Origin: Rhodocyclaceae bacterium
GTDB taxonomy: Bacteria; Pseudomonadota; Gammaproteobacteria; Burkholderiales; Rhodocyclaceae
Direction of reading: 5' to 3'
Assembly (NCBI GenBank): GCA_025353195.1
Contig: JANXRC010000165.1
Span: 1-56,099 of the forward strand
Length of the DNA: 56,099 nt
The first letter of the stretch is position 1, and every line of letters starts with the position of its first letter. The notes under the pieces are model-generated. The model ran no database searches. It saw only the letters and a list, made by a program, of their open reading frames with translations, and was not told the DNA's origin. Positions 7,428-16,525 of this stretch are shown here, piece by piece. The position numbers and the translations under genes were made by a program.

Positions 7428-8347
7428 GTCGGAAGGCCAGTGAGTGGCTGGGCGCAGCCGTGATCGAGTCCATTGAACTCGATCTGAATCGTCGGATGCG
7501 TGATGTGGAAGTGCTGGTGCAGTTCGTGCGCAATCTGTTCCAGGAATGCGTCGCCCGGATGGCCGCCGGGCATCACCAGATGCGCAGTCATTGCGATGTC
7601 CGTAGTACTCATGGCCCAGACATGCAGATCGTGCACATCCCCTACTCCGGGCAAGGCTCGCAGCATGGCGTCGACTTCAGCGAGGACAACGCTTTCCGGC
7701 ACGCCGTCGAACAGCAGGTGCAGGGACTGCCGGAACAAACCCCAGGTGCCGGCGATGATCACCAGGGCGATCGCCATGCTGGTCACCGGGTCGAGCCAGG
7801 CCCATCCGGTCCACAGATAAAGTGCGCCGGCAGCCACCACGCCGAGCGAGACCAGGGCATCGGCCGCCATGTGCAGGAAGGCGCCGCGAATGTTCATGTC
7901 GCCCTTGCTGCCGGACATGAACAGCGCGGCTGTCGCGCCGTTGACCAGCACACCGATGGCGGCGATGGTCATGATGGTGAAGCCATCGGTCGGCGCCGGG
8001 GATTGCAAGCGATGGCCCGCTTCCCAGAGCAGCGAACCCATCGCCACCAGGAGCAGCACCGCATTGGCGAAGGCGGCAAGAATCGAGGCACGTTGCCAGC
8101 CGTAAGTATGACGGTGATCGGGTAGCCGACTCGCGGCCAGCGCGGCGCCCCAGGCCAGCACCAGTCCGGCGACATCCGACAAATTGTGACCGGCATCGGC
8201 GAGCAATGCCAGAGAGCCGACCCGCCAGCCATAGAACGCTTCGACGGCAACAAAACCGATGTTGAGGACGATGCCGATGGCGAAGGCGCGGCTGAAGTTC
8301 GCCGCACCTTGGTGCTGGCCGTGATCGTGCTGCGCGGGTTTTGGCAT
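7424..8347 (-). CDS. Cation diffusion facilitator (CDF) metal exporter
   Basis: 307 residues. A short His-rich N-terminus (HDHGQHQ) precedes six membrane helices with the HxxxD metal-site motifs LLADAGHNLSD (helix 2) and HMAADALVS (helix 5). A cytosolic metallochaperone-like domain follows with VHDLHVWAMS. This is the CzcD/ZitB architecture, a proton-driven Zn/Co/Cd exporter of the inner membrane. It lies 11 bases downstream of a truncated permease gene and an ArsR gene, so it is probably transcribed from the ArsR promoter. Confidence 0.93.
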   Translation of the reverse strand: MPKPAQHDHGQHQGAANFSRAFAIGIVLNIGFVAVEAFYGWRVGSLALLADAGHNLSDVAGLVLAWGAALAASRLPDHRHTYGWQRASILAAFANAVLLLVAMGSLLWEAGHRLQSPAPTDGFTIMTIAAIGVLVNGATAALFMSGSKGDMNIRGAFLHMAADALVSLGVVAAGALYLWTGWAWLDPVTSMAIALVIIAGTWGLFRQSLHLLFDGVPESVVLAEVDAMLRALPGVGDVHDLHVWAMSTTDIAMTAHLVMPGGHPGDAFLEQIAHELHQHFHITHPTIQIEFNGLDHGCAQPLTGLPT

Positions 8348-8358
8348 GCCGGGCGCCT

Positions 8359-8658
8359 TCAGAACCAGCCTTCGACCATGGTCCGCGTGCGCTCGGGCGA
8401 GACAAAGGTATGCACCACGCCCATGAAGAAAACGACGCCGGTAAGCAGCAACAGAACCTTGGGCGTATCGTAGAAGAAGAAATGCACGGCGTCGCCCAAA
8501 TGCGTCTGCCGCGTCAGGCTGAGTGCGGCCATCGCGCTACCGGCAACGGGAATCAGGCTGGCGTAGGCGGCGATCCACGCGGCGAAACCGAGAACCAGCC
8601 AGCCCCAAGGGGGATGACGTGGCTCGTTGCCGTTGTCAGTCAAGGCATTCAGGTGCAT
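8359..8658 (-). pseudogene. ArsP/DUF318-type permease, only the first quarter remains
   Basis: 99 residues. The two membrane segments and the block HLGDAVHFFFYDTPKVLLLL then VVHTFVSPERTRTMVEG match the N-terminus of the DUF318/ArsP/YraQ permease family. These are normally about 300-350 residues and continue with REGVGN and a CSCS motif. Here the frame stops after EGWF at 8359, and the CDF gene begins 12 bases later. The gene is therefore truncated, most likely by a deletion that joined it to the CDF gene. The family call is from motif memory; a functional short protein is unlikely. Confidence 0.65.
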
Positions 8659-8659
8659 T

Positions 8660-8998
8660 TCAGGCGGCGCAGCGCTCGGGGCGTCCGGCCATGCCCTTCA
8701 GTCGCTTCAGATCGGCCTTGAGTTCCGGCGCGGCACCTCTCGGCAAGGTTTCCAGCAAGGCGTCGACCCATGCCGGCAGGGTGGCGACAAGCCGGTAAAA
8801 CATCCACGTTCCTTCCCGCCGCGGCACCACTATCCCGGCGTCCTTCAACACACCCAAATGGCGCGAGACCTTGGGTTGGATGTCATCCAGCGCGGCGGTG
8901 AGTTCGCAGACGCACAACTCGCCCTGCGCCACCAATAAAGCCAGAATGCGGCGACGCGTGGCATCGGCGACAGCGTCGAATATCAATTGAGTATCCAT
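8660..8998 (-). CDS. arsR: ArsR-family metal/metalloid-sensing repressor
   Basis: 112 residues from ATG 8998 (MDTQLIFDAVADATRR). The winged-helix domain contains ELCVCELTAALDDIQPKVSRH, with the paired CVC cysteines of the As(III)/Sb(III) site in the recognition helix (ELCVCDL in ArsR). The C-terminus is RPERCAA. An ATG at 9010 is in frame, but a promoter fits so closely that transcription would start near 9000. That favours 8998 and a leaderless message. The gene stops 2 bases before the permease remnant. Confidence 0.88.
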   Translation of the reverse strand: MDTQLIFDAVADATRRRILALLVAQGELCVCELTAALDDIQPKVSRHLGVLKDAGIVVPRREGTWMFYRLVATLPAWVDALLETLPRGAAPELKADLKRLKGMAGRPERCAA

Positions 8999-9005
8999 AG
9001 TTTTG

Positions 9006-9035
9006 AACATACGCGTAGCGCCATATATGCGTCAA
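9006..9035 (-). promoter_or_regulatory. Sigma-70 promoter of arsR
   Basis: On the minus strand TTGACG (9035-9030) is followed after 18 bases by TATGTT (9011-9006). The predicted start point falls about at 8999, on or next to the arsR ATG, so the mRNA would be almost leaderless. Direct repeats of ATGCGTC around 9027 and 9044 may form part of the operator. Confidence 0.55.
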
Positions 9036-9089
9036 GGAATATTTATGCGTCTGTACGCCGTAACCGCAATCTGCGCGAACCGATGCGCT

Positions 9090-9533
9090 CTACGAGCCGA
9101 GCACAGCGACGGCAACGGTGACAAAGCCGAGTACCAGATTGATCAGCACCAGTTTGCGAATCGCGTTCATCGCCACTCCCGCCGCCGGCCAGTCCTGGCT
9201 TGCCACGCCTGCAATCATCCGGCGGTGAAAACGGAACACGATCAAACCGAAGATGACGGTCATCACGGCCGCAATCCCGACCATGGGGAACCAATTCCAG
9301 GGAATCGCGGCGCCAACCTGCGCGAAGCGGATCAGACCGCTGCCCCACAGCAGCAGCAGCGCCCAGCCGACCGCGGCAAAAAAGCGCCCGAGAACGGCGG
9401 CCAGCAGTTGCAGGCGCTGCGGCGCCTGCAACTGAACCGCGGCAACGGGCCGCAGGCAGACATTGGCGAAGAACATGCCGCCGATCCAGACAATCACGGC
9501 CGCAAGATGGATCAGGATCAGGACACGGTTCAT
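9090..9533 (-). CDS. CopD-like four-helix membrane protein
   Basis: 147 residues from ATG 9533. LILIHLAAVIVWIGGMFFAN is the His-x-x-Ala-x-x-x-x-Trp-x-Gly-Gly-Met-Phe-Phe motif seen in the CopD domain family. Three further membrane helices follow, with GLIVFRFHRRMIAG and LVLINLVLGFVTVAVAV. Members bind copper or heme in the membrane, but many are uncharacterised. It stands alone between the ArsR region and napF. A frame extending upstream to 9683 has no membrane or signal character and is ignored. Confidence 0.7.
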   Translation of the reverse strand: MNRVLILIHLAAVIVWIGGMFFANVCLRPVAAVQLQAPQRLQLLAAVLGRFFAAVGWALLLLWGSGLIRFAQVGAAIPWNWFPMVGIAAVMTVIFGLIVFRFHRRMIAGVASQDWPAAGVAMNAIRKLVLINLVLGFVTVAVAVLGS

Positions 9534-9721
9534 GATGCGTCTCCAGCAAGGACAAACGGGCGCAAGACTCCTGCGCCGGAGGGGATGGCCGCGATTATAG
9601 AGATGCGGCGGCGGCTGCCGGAGATCGCGTTCATCGAGTTGCGGGCGATTGCGACAAACAATCCGACACGATTGCCCGCGCACAGGCAGAATCGCGTCAT
9701 GAGTTCGACCAGATACGGGGC

Positions 9722-10195
9722 ATGATCAGCCGCCGACAATTCATGCGGGGCGATTTCAAGACCCGCAAAGCCCCGCAACGGCCGCCTTGGGCGCTGGCCG
9801 AGGAAGCCTTTCGCGATGCCTGTTCGCGCTGCGGCGAGTGCTTGCCGGTCTGCCCGACGCAGATCATCGTGTTGGTGCGCGGCTATCCGGAGGTGGATTT
9901 CAGGCGCGGTGAATGCACGTTCTGCGGCGCGTGTGCCGCCGCCTGCAAGGATGGCGCCTTGCTGCGTGGCGAAGACCATGCCTCTGCCTGGACGATCAAG
10001 GCGCGGATAGCCGAAAGTTGCCTGCCGCGACGCGGCGTCGAGTGCAGGATTTGCGGCGATCACTGCGCAGCGGCAGCCATCCGCTTCAGCCCTCGCCTCG
10101 GCGGGCCGCCCGCGGCGGAGGTCGATTTCGACTCGTGCACCGGTTGCGGCGCCTGCGTGGCGCCCTGTCCGGTGGCCGCGATCAGCCTGGCCTGA
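9722..10195 (+). CDS. napF: NapF-type ferredoxin (periplasmic nitrate reductase accessory)
   Basis: 157 residues beginning MISRRQFMRGDF. Cysteine clusters CSRCGECLPVCP, CTFCGACAAACK, CRICGDHC and CTGCGACVAPCP make three or four [4Fe-4S] sites, the pattern of NapF. NapF is a cytoplasmic iron-sulfur protein that interacts with NapA during its maturation. No napDABC lies in the window. The neighbouring ccm operon makes the c-type cytochromes that Nap needs, so the placement is sensible. The gene is convergent with ccmI, 8 bases apart. Confidence 0.9.
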   Translation: MISRRQFMRGDFKTRKAPQRPPWALAEEAFRDACSRCGECLPVCPTQIIVLVRGYPEVDFRRGECTFCGACAAACKDGALLRGEDHASAWTIKARIAESCLPRRGVECRICGDHCAAAAIRFSPRLGGPPAAEVDFDSCTGCGACVAPCPVAAISLA

Positions 10196-10203
10196 CGCCT
10201 TCG

Positions 10204-11493
10204 TCAGGGCTCGATCTGGTCGATCACGATCCGCAGTCCTTTGGCCCCGGGCTTTACGGCGGCACTCTTGCCGGTGAGATCGCCCTTGCCCGCCTTCGCC
10301 TGCCCGGATTTCGAAACGCGCACTTCAACGCGTACCTGCGGCACCGAGGAGATCGTGGCCCCCGGCATCACCGCCTGTGAATCGTCGAGCAAGAAATCGA
10401 GCGGCAGATCTGCTGCCCGCACGCGTTTCGCGGCAAGCGGCATGCGCGGGCCATCAATGGCACGGGCAAAGATGAAGACCACATCATCGGGACTGGCCTT
10501 GTCCTTCAGCGCAGGAGAAAGTTCGACTCGGCCGCTGACCGATGTCGCGGTCGGAGTGGCCGCCGGAGTCGCCTCGCCTTGCGCCGGCCTGGCCGCATTC
10601 CGATGCACTTCATCCTGAGGAGCGACGGCTCCAGCCATGACTTCTGCCTTGGGACCTGCCGGTCGGGCGCCGCCACTGCGCTCGCGCGCCTTGGCAATAC
10701 TTGATTCGACCATGCGCGCGTCTTCTCCACCGGGCTCGAGTTGGGGCAACAGCCGTTCCCAACGCGCTACCGCCTCGGCGTAGCGCCCGCTCTCGAAGGC
10801 ATCGCCGCCGCCCATGAACAAGGCGAGCATGTTTTCGGGTTCGAGGCGCAGCGCCTGTTGAATCAACTCGCGGGAACGCTGGGAAAATCCGTTGTCTTTC
10901 TGCACCAGCATTTCTGCATACTCGGCCAGCAACTCGGCGTTGTTGTTTAGAGTCGGCCCGATACGGGCAAACGCGGCCTCGGCATCATCCCAGCGGCCCA
11001 GCGATTTGTAAGAGCGCGCCAGCATCGCCCAACCTTCCGGATTGGCGGGATTCTGGTCCAGCTTTTTCGCCAGCTTGACGACGAGTTCCTCCATGTCGGC
11101 ACTGGCACGCTGCGTCTGCGCCTCGCCGGGAAGCACTGCCCGGGGGCTGCCCAGCATCGCGTACATGGCAACGGCGATCAGCGGCAGCAGGATGACTATG
11201 GCGATGGCGCTGCTGCGACCGAACCTGTCGGCAGTCACGACTTCGGTGGCCGCGGTATCGTCGAGCAGTTGCCGCTGCAACTCCTCGCGCGCCTCGGCCA
11301 GGTCGGCAGCGGACAAGGTACCATTGCTGCGATCGCGTTCCAGTTCGCCAAGGCGGTCGCGATGGATCGCGGCATTGAGTCCCGGCAAGGAGTCGGCGCC
11401 GGTGATACGGCGAGCGGAGCGCCACCACGGACGCAGCAGGAGCGCCAAAGCGACGACGACCAGCGTCGCCGCTGCAAGATAAAAGTAGGTCAT
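10204..11493 (-). CDS. ccmI: Cytochrome c biogenesis protein CcmI (TPR-containing)
   Basis: 429 residues from ATG 11493. Two membrane helices (TYFYLAAATLVVVALALLL and IAIVILLPLIAVAMYAM) flank a short cytoplasmic loop with LGELERDRSNGTLS, conserved in CcmI. TPR repeats (NPANPEGWAMLARSYKSLGR and following) then a C-terminal domain (SPDDVVFIFARA) complete the family layout. CcmI holds apocytochrome c for heme ligation. Its ATG overlaps the ccmH stop by 4 bases. It is the last gene of the ccm operon. Confidence 0.93.
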   Translation of the reverse strand: MTYFYLAAATLVVVALALLLRPWWRSARRITGADSLPGLNAAIHRDRLGELERDRSNGTLSAADLAEAREELQRQLLDDTAATEVVTADRFGRSSAIAIVILLPLIAVAMYAMLGSPRAVLPGEAQTQRASADMEELVVKLAKKLDQNPANPEGWAMLARSYKSLGRWDDAEAAFARIGPTLNNNAELLAEYAEMLVQKDNGFSQRSRELIQQALRLEPENMLALFMGGGDAFESGRYAEAVARWERLLPQLEPGGEDARMVESSIAKARERSGGARPAGPKAEVMAGAVAPQDEVHRNAARPAQGEATPAATPTATSVSGRVELSPALKDKASPDDVVFIFARAIDGPRMPLAAKRVRAADLPLDFLLDDSQAVMPGATISSVPQVRVEVRVSKSGQAKAGKGDLTGKSAAVKPGAKGLRIVIDQIEP

Positions 11494-11954
11494 GAGTTGG
11501 ATTGGTCCAGCAAGGCCGCAGCGCGGCGGTGTTCTTCTTCGGATAGTTCGGGTGCAGCGGCTTCCCTGGCACGCCGCCGCAGGAATGCAATCAACGCAGC
11601 GATGCCGCCTGCCATCAGCAGGAAGGGTCCGCCCCACAGCAGCCAGGTGGTCGGTTTCATCGGCGGCCGGTAGCGCACGAAGTCGCCGTAACGTGCCTCC
11701 ATGAAGTCGAGAATTTCCTTGTCCGTCTTGCCTTCGCCGATCATCTTGCGAATCTCGCGACGCAAGTCCTGCGCCAGTTCGGCATGCGAACCGGCCAGCG
11801 ACTCGTTCTGGCAAACCAGGCAGCGCAACTCTTCGCTGATAGCTACCATGCGCTTTTCCACTTCCACATCGGCCGCCATCGGCGCCGCTTCCTTCGCCAT
11901 TGCCGCACCGGTGAACATCAAAGCGCAACAGACCAATAAGCTACGCAGCTTCAT
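11490..11954 (-). CDS. ccmH: Cytochrome c biogenesis thiol reductase CcmH
   Basis: 154 residues. A signal peptide (LLVCCALMFTGAAMA) precedes LRCLVCQNESLAGS, the redox motif that reduces or resolves apocytochrome disulfides. A C-terminal membrane anchor (TWLLWGGPFLLMAGGIAALIAF) follows. Full-length for the short CcmH type, which works with a separate CcmI. Both ends overlap neighbours by 4 bases (ATGA), so translation is coupled to ccmG and ccmI. Confidence 0.96.
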   Translation of the reverse strand: MKLRSLLVCCALMFTGAAMAKEAAPMAADVEVEKRMVAISEELRCLVCQNESLAGSHAELAQDLRREIRKMIGEGKTDKEILDFMEARYGDFVRYRPPMKPTTWLLWGGPFLLMAGGIAALIAFLRRRAREAAAPELSEEEHRRAAALLDQSNS

Positions 11955-12535
11955 TTCGACAACTCCGCGACCAGTGGCAGGATCTGCTTTTTCATTGATT
12001 CGGAGGTGATCGGACCGGTGTGCTTCATGCGAATCATGCCGGTCTTGTCGATGACATAGGTTTCCGGTACGCCGTAGACACCGTAGTCAATGCCGACGCG
12101 GCCGTCGACGTCCAGCGCCACCGTGGTATAGGGATTGCCGCGCTCGGCCAGCCACGCGCTGGCACGGCGGCGCGTCAATCTCAGTTCGTCGTCCGGTGAC
12201 AGCTTGCCTGCATCGATGTCACTGTCGCCGCGGACTTCCTTGTAGCTCAAACCGACGAGGGGCAGCTTGCTCTGATTGGCAAAGGCCACCAGTACCGGAT
12301 GCTCGGCCCGGCAGGAGACGCACCACGAAGACCATACGTTAAGCAGCCAGACCTTGCCCATCATGTCCGCCGGCGAAAAGTTCTTGTCGCCCGCGGCCAG
12401 TTGCGGCAACGTGAATGCGGGCGCCGGCTTGTCCTTCAGCGGCGAGGGCACATCGTGCGGATCACGAGTCAGGCCGATGGCAAGAAAAATCACCAGGACG
12501 AAAAACGCAGCCAGCGGAATCAGAAAACGCTTCAC
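11951..12535 (-). CDS. ccmG: Thiol:disulfide oxidoreductase CcmG/DsbE
   Basis: 194 residues from a GTG at 12535 that overlaps the ccmF stop as GTGA. The N-terminal anchor is FLIPLAAFFVLVIFLAIGL. The thioredoxin fold carries WSSWCVSCRAEHP (CxxC active site) and YGVYGVPETYVIDKTG, the CcmG-specific block. It supplies electrons to apocytochrome thiols in the periplasm. No ATG is available near the conserved start, so GTG is the likely initiator. A longer frame upstream lies only inside ccmF. Confidence 0.94.
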   Translation of the reverse strand: MKRFLIPLAAFFVLVIFLAIGLTRDPHDVPSPLKDKPAPAFTLPQLAAGDKNFSPADMMGKVWLLNVWSSWCVSCRAEHPVLVAFANQSKLPLVGLSYKEVRGDSDIDAGKLSPDDELRLTRRRASAWLAERGNPYTTVALDVDGRVGIDYGVYGVPETYVIDKTGMIRMKHTGPITSESMKKQILPLVAELSK

Positions 12536-14475
12536 GCCGGAACCCCCCCCGGGATACTGGCGCCGGCTCTGACCCGCAGGCGGTAGCGACGGTCCAGCAT
12601 GGCGATGAAGCCGCCGAGGCCCATCAACAGGCACCCGCTCCAGATCCAGTCGACGAAGGGCTTGTAGTAAACCCGCACGCTCCAGGCGCCCATCTTGTCG
12701 AGCGGTTCGCCAAGCGAAACATAGACATCCCGCGTGAATCCCGCGTCAATGGCGGCTTCGGTCATCGGCATCTGCGACGAGAAATAGTTGCGCTTTTCGG
12801 GATGCAAAGTCATCAGCATGCGGCCGTCCTTCGACACCTCGACACTACCTACAGAAGCTCTGTAGTTGGGCCCGGGGGCCTCCGTAACCCCCGTCAGGCG
12901 AAAGCCGTAGCCACCCACATGCACGGTGTCGCCCGGCTCCATGCGAACGTCCTTCTCCTCCTGATAGCCACCGACCATCGACACGCCGATGACAAATACG
13001 GCGATTCCAAAGTGCGCCAGCTGCATGCCCCAGAATGAAGCGGAAGGCTTGCCTGTCCTGGTGCGGTCGATGATCTGGAAAACGCCGCTGGCGGTGATCC
13101 ACACGGCCAGCAATGAACCCATCGCGGTGAGTGGCGTCCAGGCCCCCATCAGCAGCGGCAAAGCGATACCGGCAATGACGGCCAGTACCATGCTTGCCCG
13201 CAAACGGCGCGCAATGGCTTTCAGGTCGGCGTGCTTCCAGTGCGCCAGGGGGCCAACGGCCATCAGCAGCAGCAACGGCACCATGACCGGCACGAAGACC
13301 GAATTGAAATAGGGCGGCCCCACCGAAAGCTTGCCTAGGTTCAGCGCGTCGATGATCAGCGGGTAGAGGGTTCCCAGCAGCACGCTGCCGGCCGCAACTA
13401 CCAGCAATACGTTGTTCATCAATAACATGGTTTCGCGCGACACCAGGCCGAAACTGCCGCCGGCATTGACCTTGGGCGCCCGCCAGGCAAACAGCGTCAA
13501 CGAGCTGCCGACGACGAGGGCGAGCAGTACCAGGATGAATACGCCGCGCCGCGGGTCCGAGGCGAAGGCATGGACCGAAGTCAGCACGCCGGAACGAACC
13601 AGGAAGGTACCCAGCAGCGAGAGCGAAAAAGCCGCGATGGCCAGCAGCACTGTCCAGTTCTTGAAAGCCCCCCGCTTCTCCGTCACGGCCAGCGAATGAA
13701 TCAGCGCCGTGCCCACCAGCCAGGGCATGAAGGATGCATTTTCCACCGGATCCCAGAACCACCAGCCGCCCCAGCCCAGTTCGTAATACGCCCACCAGCT
13801 ACCCAGCGCAATGCCGAGCGTGAGGAAGACCCATGCCGCCGTGGTCCACGGTCGCGACCAGCGCGCCCACGCCGCATCGAGCCTGCCGGAAATCAGCGCC
13901 GCAATGGCGAAGGCGAAGGCGACCGAGAAGCCGACATAACCCATATAGAGCATGGGCGGATGGAAAACCAGGCCGGGATCCTGCAACAGCGGGTTGAGGT
14001 CACGTCCTTCCGCGGCGGCGGGCAACAAGCGGTCGAAGGGGTTGGACGTGAACAGGATGAAGGCCAGCAAACCGATACCGATCAGTCCCATCACGGCGAG
14101 CACGCGCGCCACCATGACCTCTGGCAACTGGCGCGACGCCAGCGATACGGCCGCACCCCAGCCGGTGAGCATCAGCATCCACAGCAGCAGGGAGCCCTCG
14201 TGGCCGCCCCATACCGCAGCAAACTGGTAGACCTTCGGCAGTTGGGTGTTGGAATGCTGGGCGACGTAGCTCACCGAAAAATCGTTGCCGAGAAAACTCT
14301 GCGCCAGACAACCAAAGGCTATGGCGATCAGCAGGAATTGGGTTTGCGCCGCCGGCCGCGCCAGGGCGATCCATTGCGCCTGGCCGCGTTGCGCGCCGAC
14401 CAGCGGCACCACGCCCTGCAGCAGGGATACGACGAAGGCGAGAATGAGGGCGAAGTGTCCGAGTTCGGGAGTCAT
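12532..14475 (-). CDS. ccmF: Heme lyase subunit CcmF
   Basis: 647 residues with about 15 membrane helices starting [14 protein letters not shown]. The tryptophan-rich WWD motif reads [20 protein letters not shown], the heme-handling segment of the CcmF/CcmC family, followed by the conserved [15 protein letters not shown] large periplasmic loop near the C-terminus and a final helix are present. It carries out the stereospecific thioether ligation of heme to apocytochrome. Length is normal. It is coupled to ccmE upstream (ATGA) and ccmG downstream (GTGA). Confidence 0.98.
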   Translation of the reverse strand: MTPELGHFALILAFVVSLLQGVVPLVGAQRGQAQWIALARPAAQTQFLLIAIAFGCLAQSFLGNDFSVSYVAQHSNTQLPKVYQFAAVWGGHEGSLLLWMLMLTGWGAAVSLASRQLPEVMVARVLAVMGLIGIGLLAFILFTSNPFDRLLPAAAEGRDLNPLLQDPGLVFHPPMLYMGYVGFSVAFAFAIAALISGRLDAAWARWSRPWTTAAWVFLTLGIALGSWWAYYELGWGGWWFWDPVENASFMPWLVGTALIHSLAVTEKRGAFKNWTVLLAIAAFSLSLLGTFLVRSGVLTSVHAFASDPRRGVFILVLLALVVGSSLTLFAWRAPKVNAGGSFGLVSRETMLLMNNVLLVVAAGSVLLGTLYPLIIDALNLGKLSVGPPYFNSVFVPVMVPLLLLMAVGPLAHWKHADLKAIARRLRASMVLAVIAGIALPLLMGAWTPLTAMGSLLAVWITASGVFQIIDRTRTGKPSASFWGMQLAHFGIAVFVIGVSMVGGYQEEKDVRMEPGDTVHVGGYGFRLTGVTEAPGPNYRASVGSVEVSKDGRMLMTLHPEKRNYFSSQMPMTEAAIDAGFTRDVYVSLGEPLDKMGAWSVRVYYKPFVDWIWSGCLLMGLGGFIAMLDRRYRLRVRAGASIPGGVPA

Positions 14476-14945
14476 GGTTTTTTCGGTGCCTGGTCTATGG
14501 CGGGCTTGGCTTCCGCCGCGCTCTGGTTCATCTGTGCCTGTTTGAGTGCCGCGGCGGCCTCGGGAGGCATGTAGTTTTCATCGTGCTTGGCCAGCACTTC
14601 GCTGGCGACAAAAATGCCATCGCTCCCCAGCCGGCCCTGCACCACCGCGCCCTTGCCATCACGGAACAGGTCGGGAAGAATGCCCGTGTACGCAACAGGG
14701 ATATCCTTGACCATGTCGGTAACGACGAAACGTACCGTCATGTCCTGGCGTTTGACGGAGCCTTCCTTGACCAGCCCGCCGATGCGGAACGCTTTCCCTT
14801 GCGGCGACTTGCCGGCAGCCACTTCTGACGGCGTCACGTACATGGCGATGTTGCTGTCGAGGGCATTCAGCGAAAGTCCGGCGGCAACGGCCAGAGAGGC
14901 GAGTCCGCCGACTATCAGGGCGATGCGCTTGTGTCTCGGTTTCAT
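14472..14945 (-). CDS. ccmE: Heme chaperone CcmE
   Basis: 157 residues. One N-terminal helix ([19 protein letters not shown]) is followed by an OB-fold with [12 protein letters not shown] and [16 protein letters not shown]. The heme-binding motif is [12 protein letters not shown], whose His covalently holds heme in the periplasm. Length and motif are standard. Overlaps of 4 bases exist with both ccmD and ccmF. Confidence 0.98.
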   Translation of the reverse strand: MKPRHKRIALIVGGLASLAVAAGLSLNALDSNIAMYVTPSEVAAGKSPQGKAFRIGGLVKEGSVKRQDMTVRFVVTDMVKDIPVAYTGILPDLFRDGKGAVVQGRLGSDGIFVASEVLAKHDENYMPPEAAAALKQAQMNQSAAEAKPAIDQAPKKP

Positions 14946-15136
14946 GAAGTCTTCTGTTGGAGTTCGAGTTCGTCGGCGAGTCGTTCGCGGATCAGGCTCT
15001 GGCGAACCTCGCTAAGACGCCGCTTGGCCAGAAAAGGTTCCGCCAACATGAGCAAGGCGCAGGCACCGAAGCTGCCCCAGACGTAGAAGGCGTAGCCACC
15101 CATTGCGAAGAATTCACCTGCGCTATTCCACTGCAT
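14942..15136 (-). CDS. ccmD: Heme exporter accessory protein CcmD
   Basis: 64 residues with one membrane helix preceded by [17 protein letters not shown], the CcmD signature. A basic and acidic cytoplasmic tail rich in Arg and Glu follows. CcmD helps release holo-CcmE from the CcmABC complex. The reading frame overlaps the end of ccmC by 14 bases and the start of ccmE by 4. Confidence 0.93.
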   Translation of the reverse strand: MQWNSAGEFFAMGGYAFYVWGSFGACALLMLAEPFLAKRRLSEVRQSLIRERLADELELQQKTS

Positions 15137-15863
15137 GTTTCACCCAATCCGTGTGTCGCTCGCGTTCAAGAATAATGGCGCGCACCCTGGTCAGCGCCAC
15201 TGCGATGGAGTACATCCAGAAGCACAGCGCCATCAGCAGCATGCCCCAAAGCATGGTGTGCGCCATTGAAGGTGCCTTGGTGAGATTGATCGTGGAGCCC
15301 TGATGCAGCGTGTTCCACCACTTCACCGAAAAATAGATGATGGGAATATTCACCACGCCGACCAATGCCAGAATCGCCCCGGCCTTGTCAGCACGGCGCG
15401 GGTCATCAATGGCCGCCTGCAGCGCCATGAAGCCCAGATACAAGAAGAACAGGATCAGTTCGGAAGTCAGCCGCGCATCCCACACCCACCATGCGCCCCA
15501 CATCGGCTTGCCCCACAGGGCTCCGGTCCACAGCGACAGGGCAGCCATCAAGGCGCCGGTGGGCGCCAGCGACTGCGCCATCATTCCCGAAAGCCGCGTA
15601 TTGAGTGCCAGCCCGAGACCGGCCCAGAAGGCCATCACCAGATAGATGAACATCGACATCCACGAGGCTGGCACATGCACGAAGATAATGCGGTATCCCT
15701 CCCCCTGCTGCGCATCGGTCGGCGCGACGAAGAAGGAAATCCACAGACCGGCAATGCCAAAGGCGGCGGCGGCGGCCCAGAACCACGGGATCATGCGCCC
15801 AGCGAGCGGATAGAAGGCCTGCGGGCTGCCAAACTTGAACCACTGAATAATCGACTGATTCAC
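15123..15863 (-). CDS. ccmC: Heme transporter CcmC
   Basis: 246 residues from a GTG at 15863 that overlaps the ccmB stop as GTGA (VNQSIIQWFKFGSPQAFY). Six membrane helices are present, with FVHVPASWMSMFIY and the tryptophan-rich motif GKPMWGAWWVWDARLTSEL that presents heme to CcmE. The C-terminus has VKWWNTLHQG. An open frame extends another 117 codons upstream, but it runs inside ccmB and lacks membrane-protein character. Confidence 0.97.
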   Translation of the reverse strand: MNQSIIQWFKFGSPQAFYPLAGRMIPWFWAAAAAFGIAGLWISFFVAPTDAQQGEGYRIIFVHVPASWMSMFIYLVMAFWAGLGLALNTRLSGMMAQSLAPTGALMAALSLWTGALWGKPMWGAWWVWDARLTSELILFFLYLGFMALQAAIDDPRRADKAGAILALVGVVNIPIIYFSVKWWNTLHQGSTINLTKAPSMAHTMLWGMLLMALCFWMYSIAVALTRVRAIILERERHTDWVKHAVE

Positions 15864-16525
15864 TCCAACGCAATCCTCAAAGCGGCCGTAGTCGCCCACG
15901 GCGCAAAAAACACTGCCAAAGCCAGCATCGCTGCCAGCAACGACAAATGACCACCCGCACCAAGACCGGCGATGTGGGCCTCCACCGCCCCTGCGCCGAA
16001 GATCAGCGCCGGAATGTAGAGCGGCAATACCAGCAACGCCAGCAACACGCCGCCGCCCCGCACTCCCAGCGTCAGCGCGGCACCAATCGCCCCGATCAGG
16101 GACAGCAATGGCGTGCCCAGCAACAGCGCCAGCGTAAGAATAACCAGTGCCGACGCGTCGAGATCGAACTGCAGACCTAGTACCGGTGCCAGCAACACCA
16201 GCGGCAAACCACACAGCAACCAGTGGGCCAGTATTTTACCTGCAACCAGCAGCCCCAATGAAGATGGCGACAAGGCCATCTGTTCCAGCGTGCCATCCAC
16301 ATGATCGGCCGCAAACAGGCGCGGCAAGCCGAGCAGGGTCGCCAGCAGCGCGGCAACCCACAGAATGCCGGGAGCGATCTTCTTCAGCAGCACGGGCTCC
16401 GGCCCTATCCCCAGGGGAAACAGGCTAGTGACGATGACGAAAAAGAACACCGCCGTCAGCACCTCGCTTTTGCGCCGCAGCGCCAGCAGCAAATCGCGGC
16501 GTACCGTGGCCAGAAGTGCGTTCAT
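15860..16525 (-). CDS. ccmB: Heme exporter membrane subunit CcmB
   Basis: 221 residues with six membrane helices from ATG 16525 (MNALLATVRRDLLLALRRK). FFVIVTSLFPLGIGPEP and ADHVDGTLEQMALSP are characteristic CcmB blocks. It is the permease partner of the CcmA ATPase in the complex that releases heme-loaded CcmE. The start overlaps the ccmA stop by 4 bases. Confidence 0.97.
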   Translation of the reverse strand: MNALLATVRRDLLLALRRKSEVLTAVFFFVIVTSLFPLGIGPEPVLLKKIAPGILWVAALLATLLGLPRLFAADHVDGTLEQMALSPSSLGLLVAGKILAHWLLCGLPLVLLAPVLGLQFDLDASALVILTLALLLGTPLLSLIGAIGAALTLGVRGGGVLLALLVLPLYIPALIFGAGAVEAHIAGLGAGGHLSLLAAMLALAVFFAPWATTAALRIALE

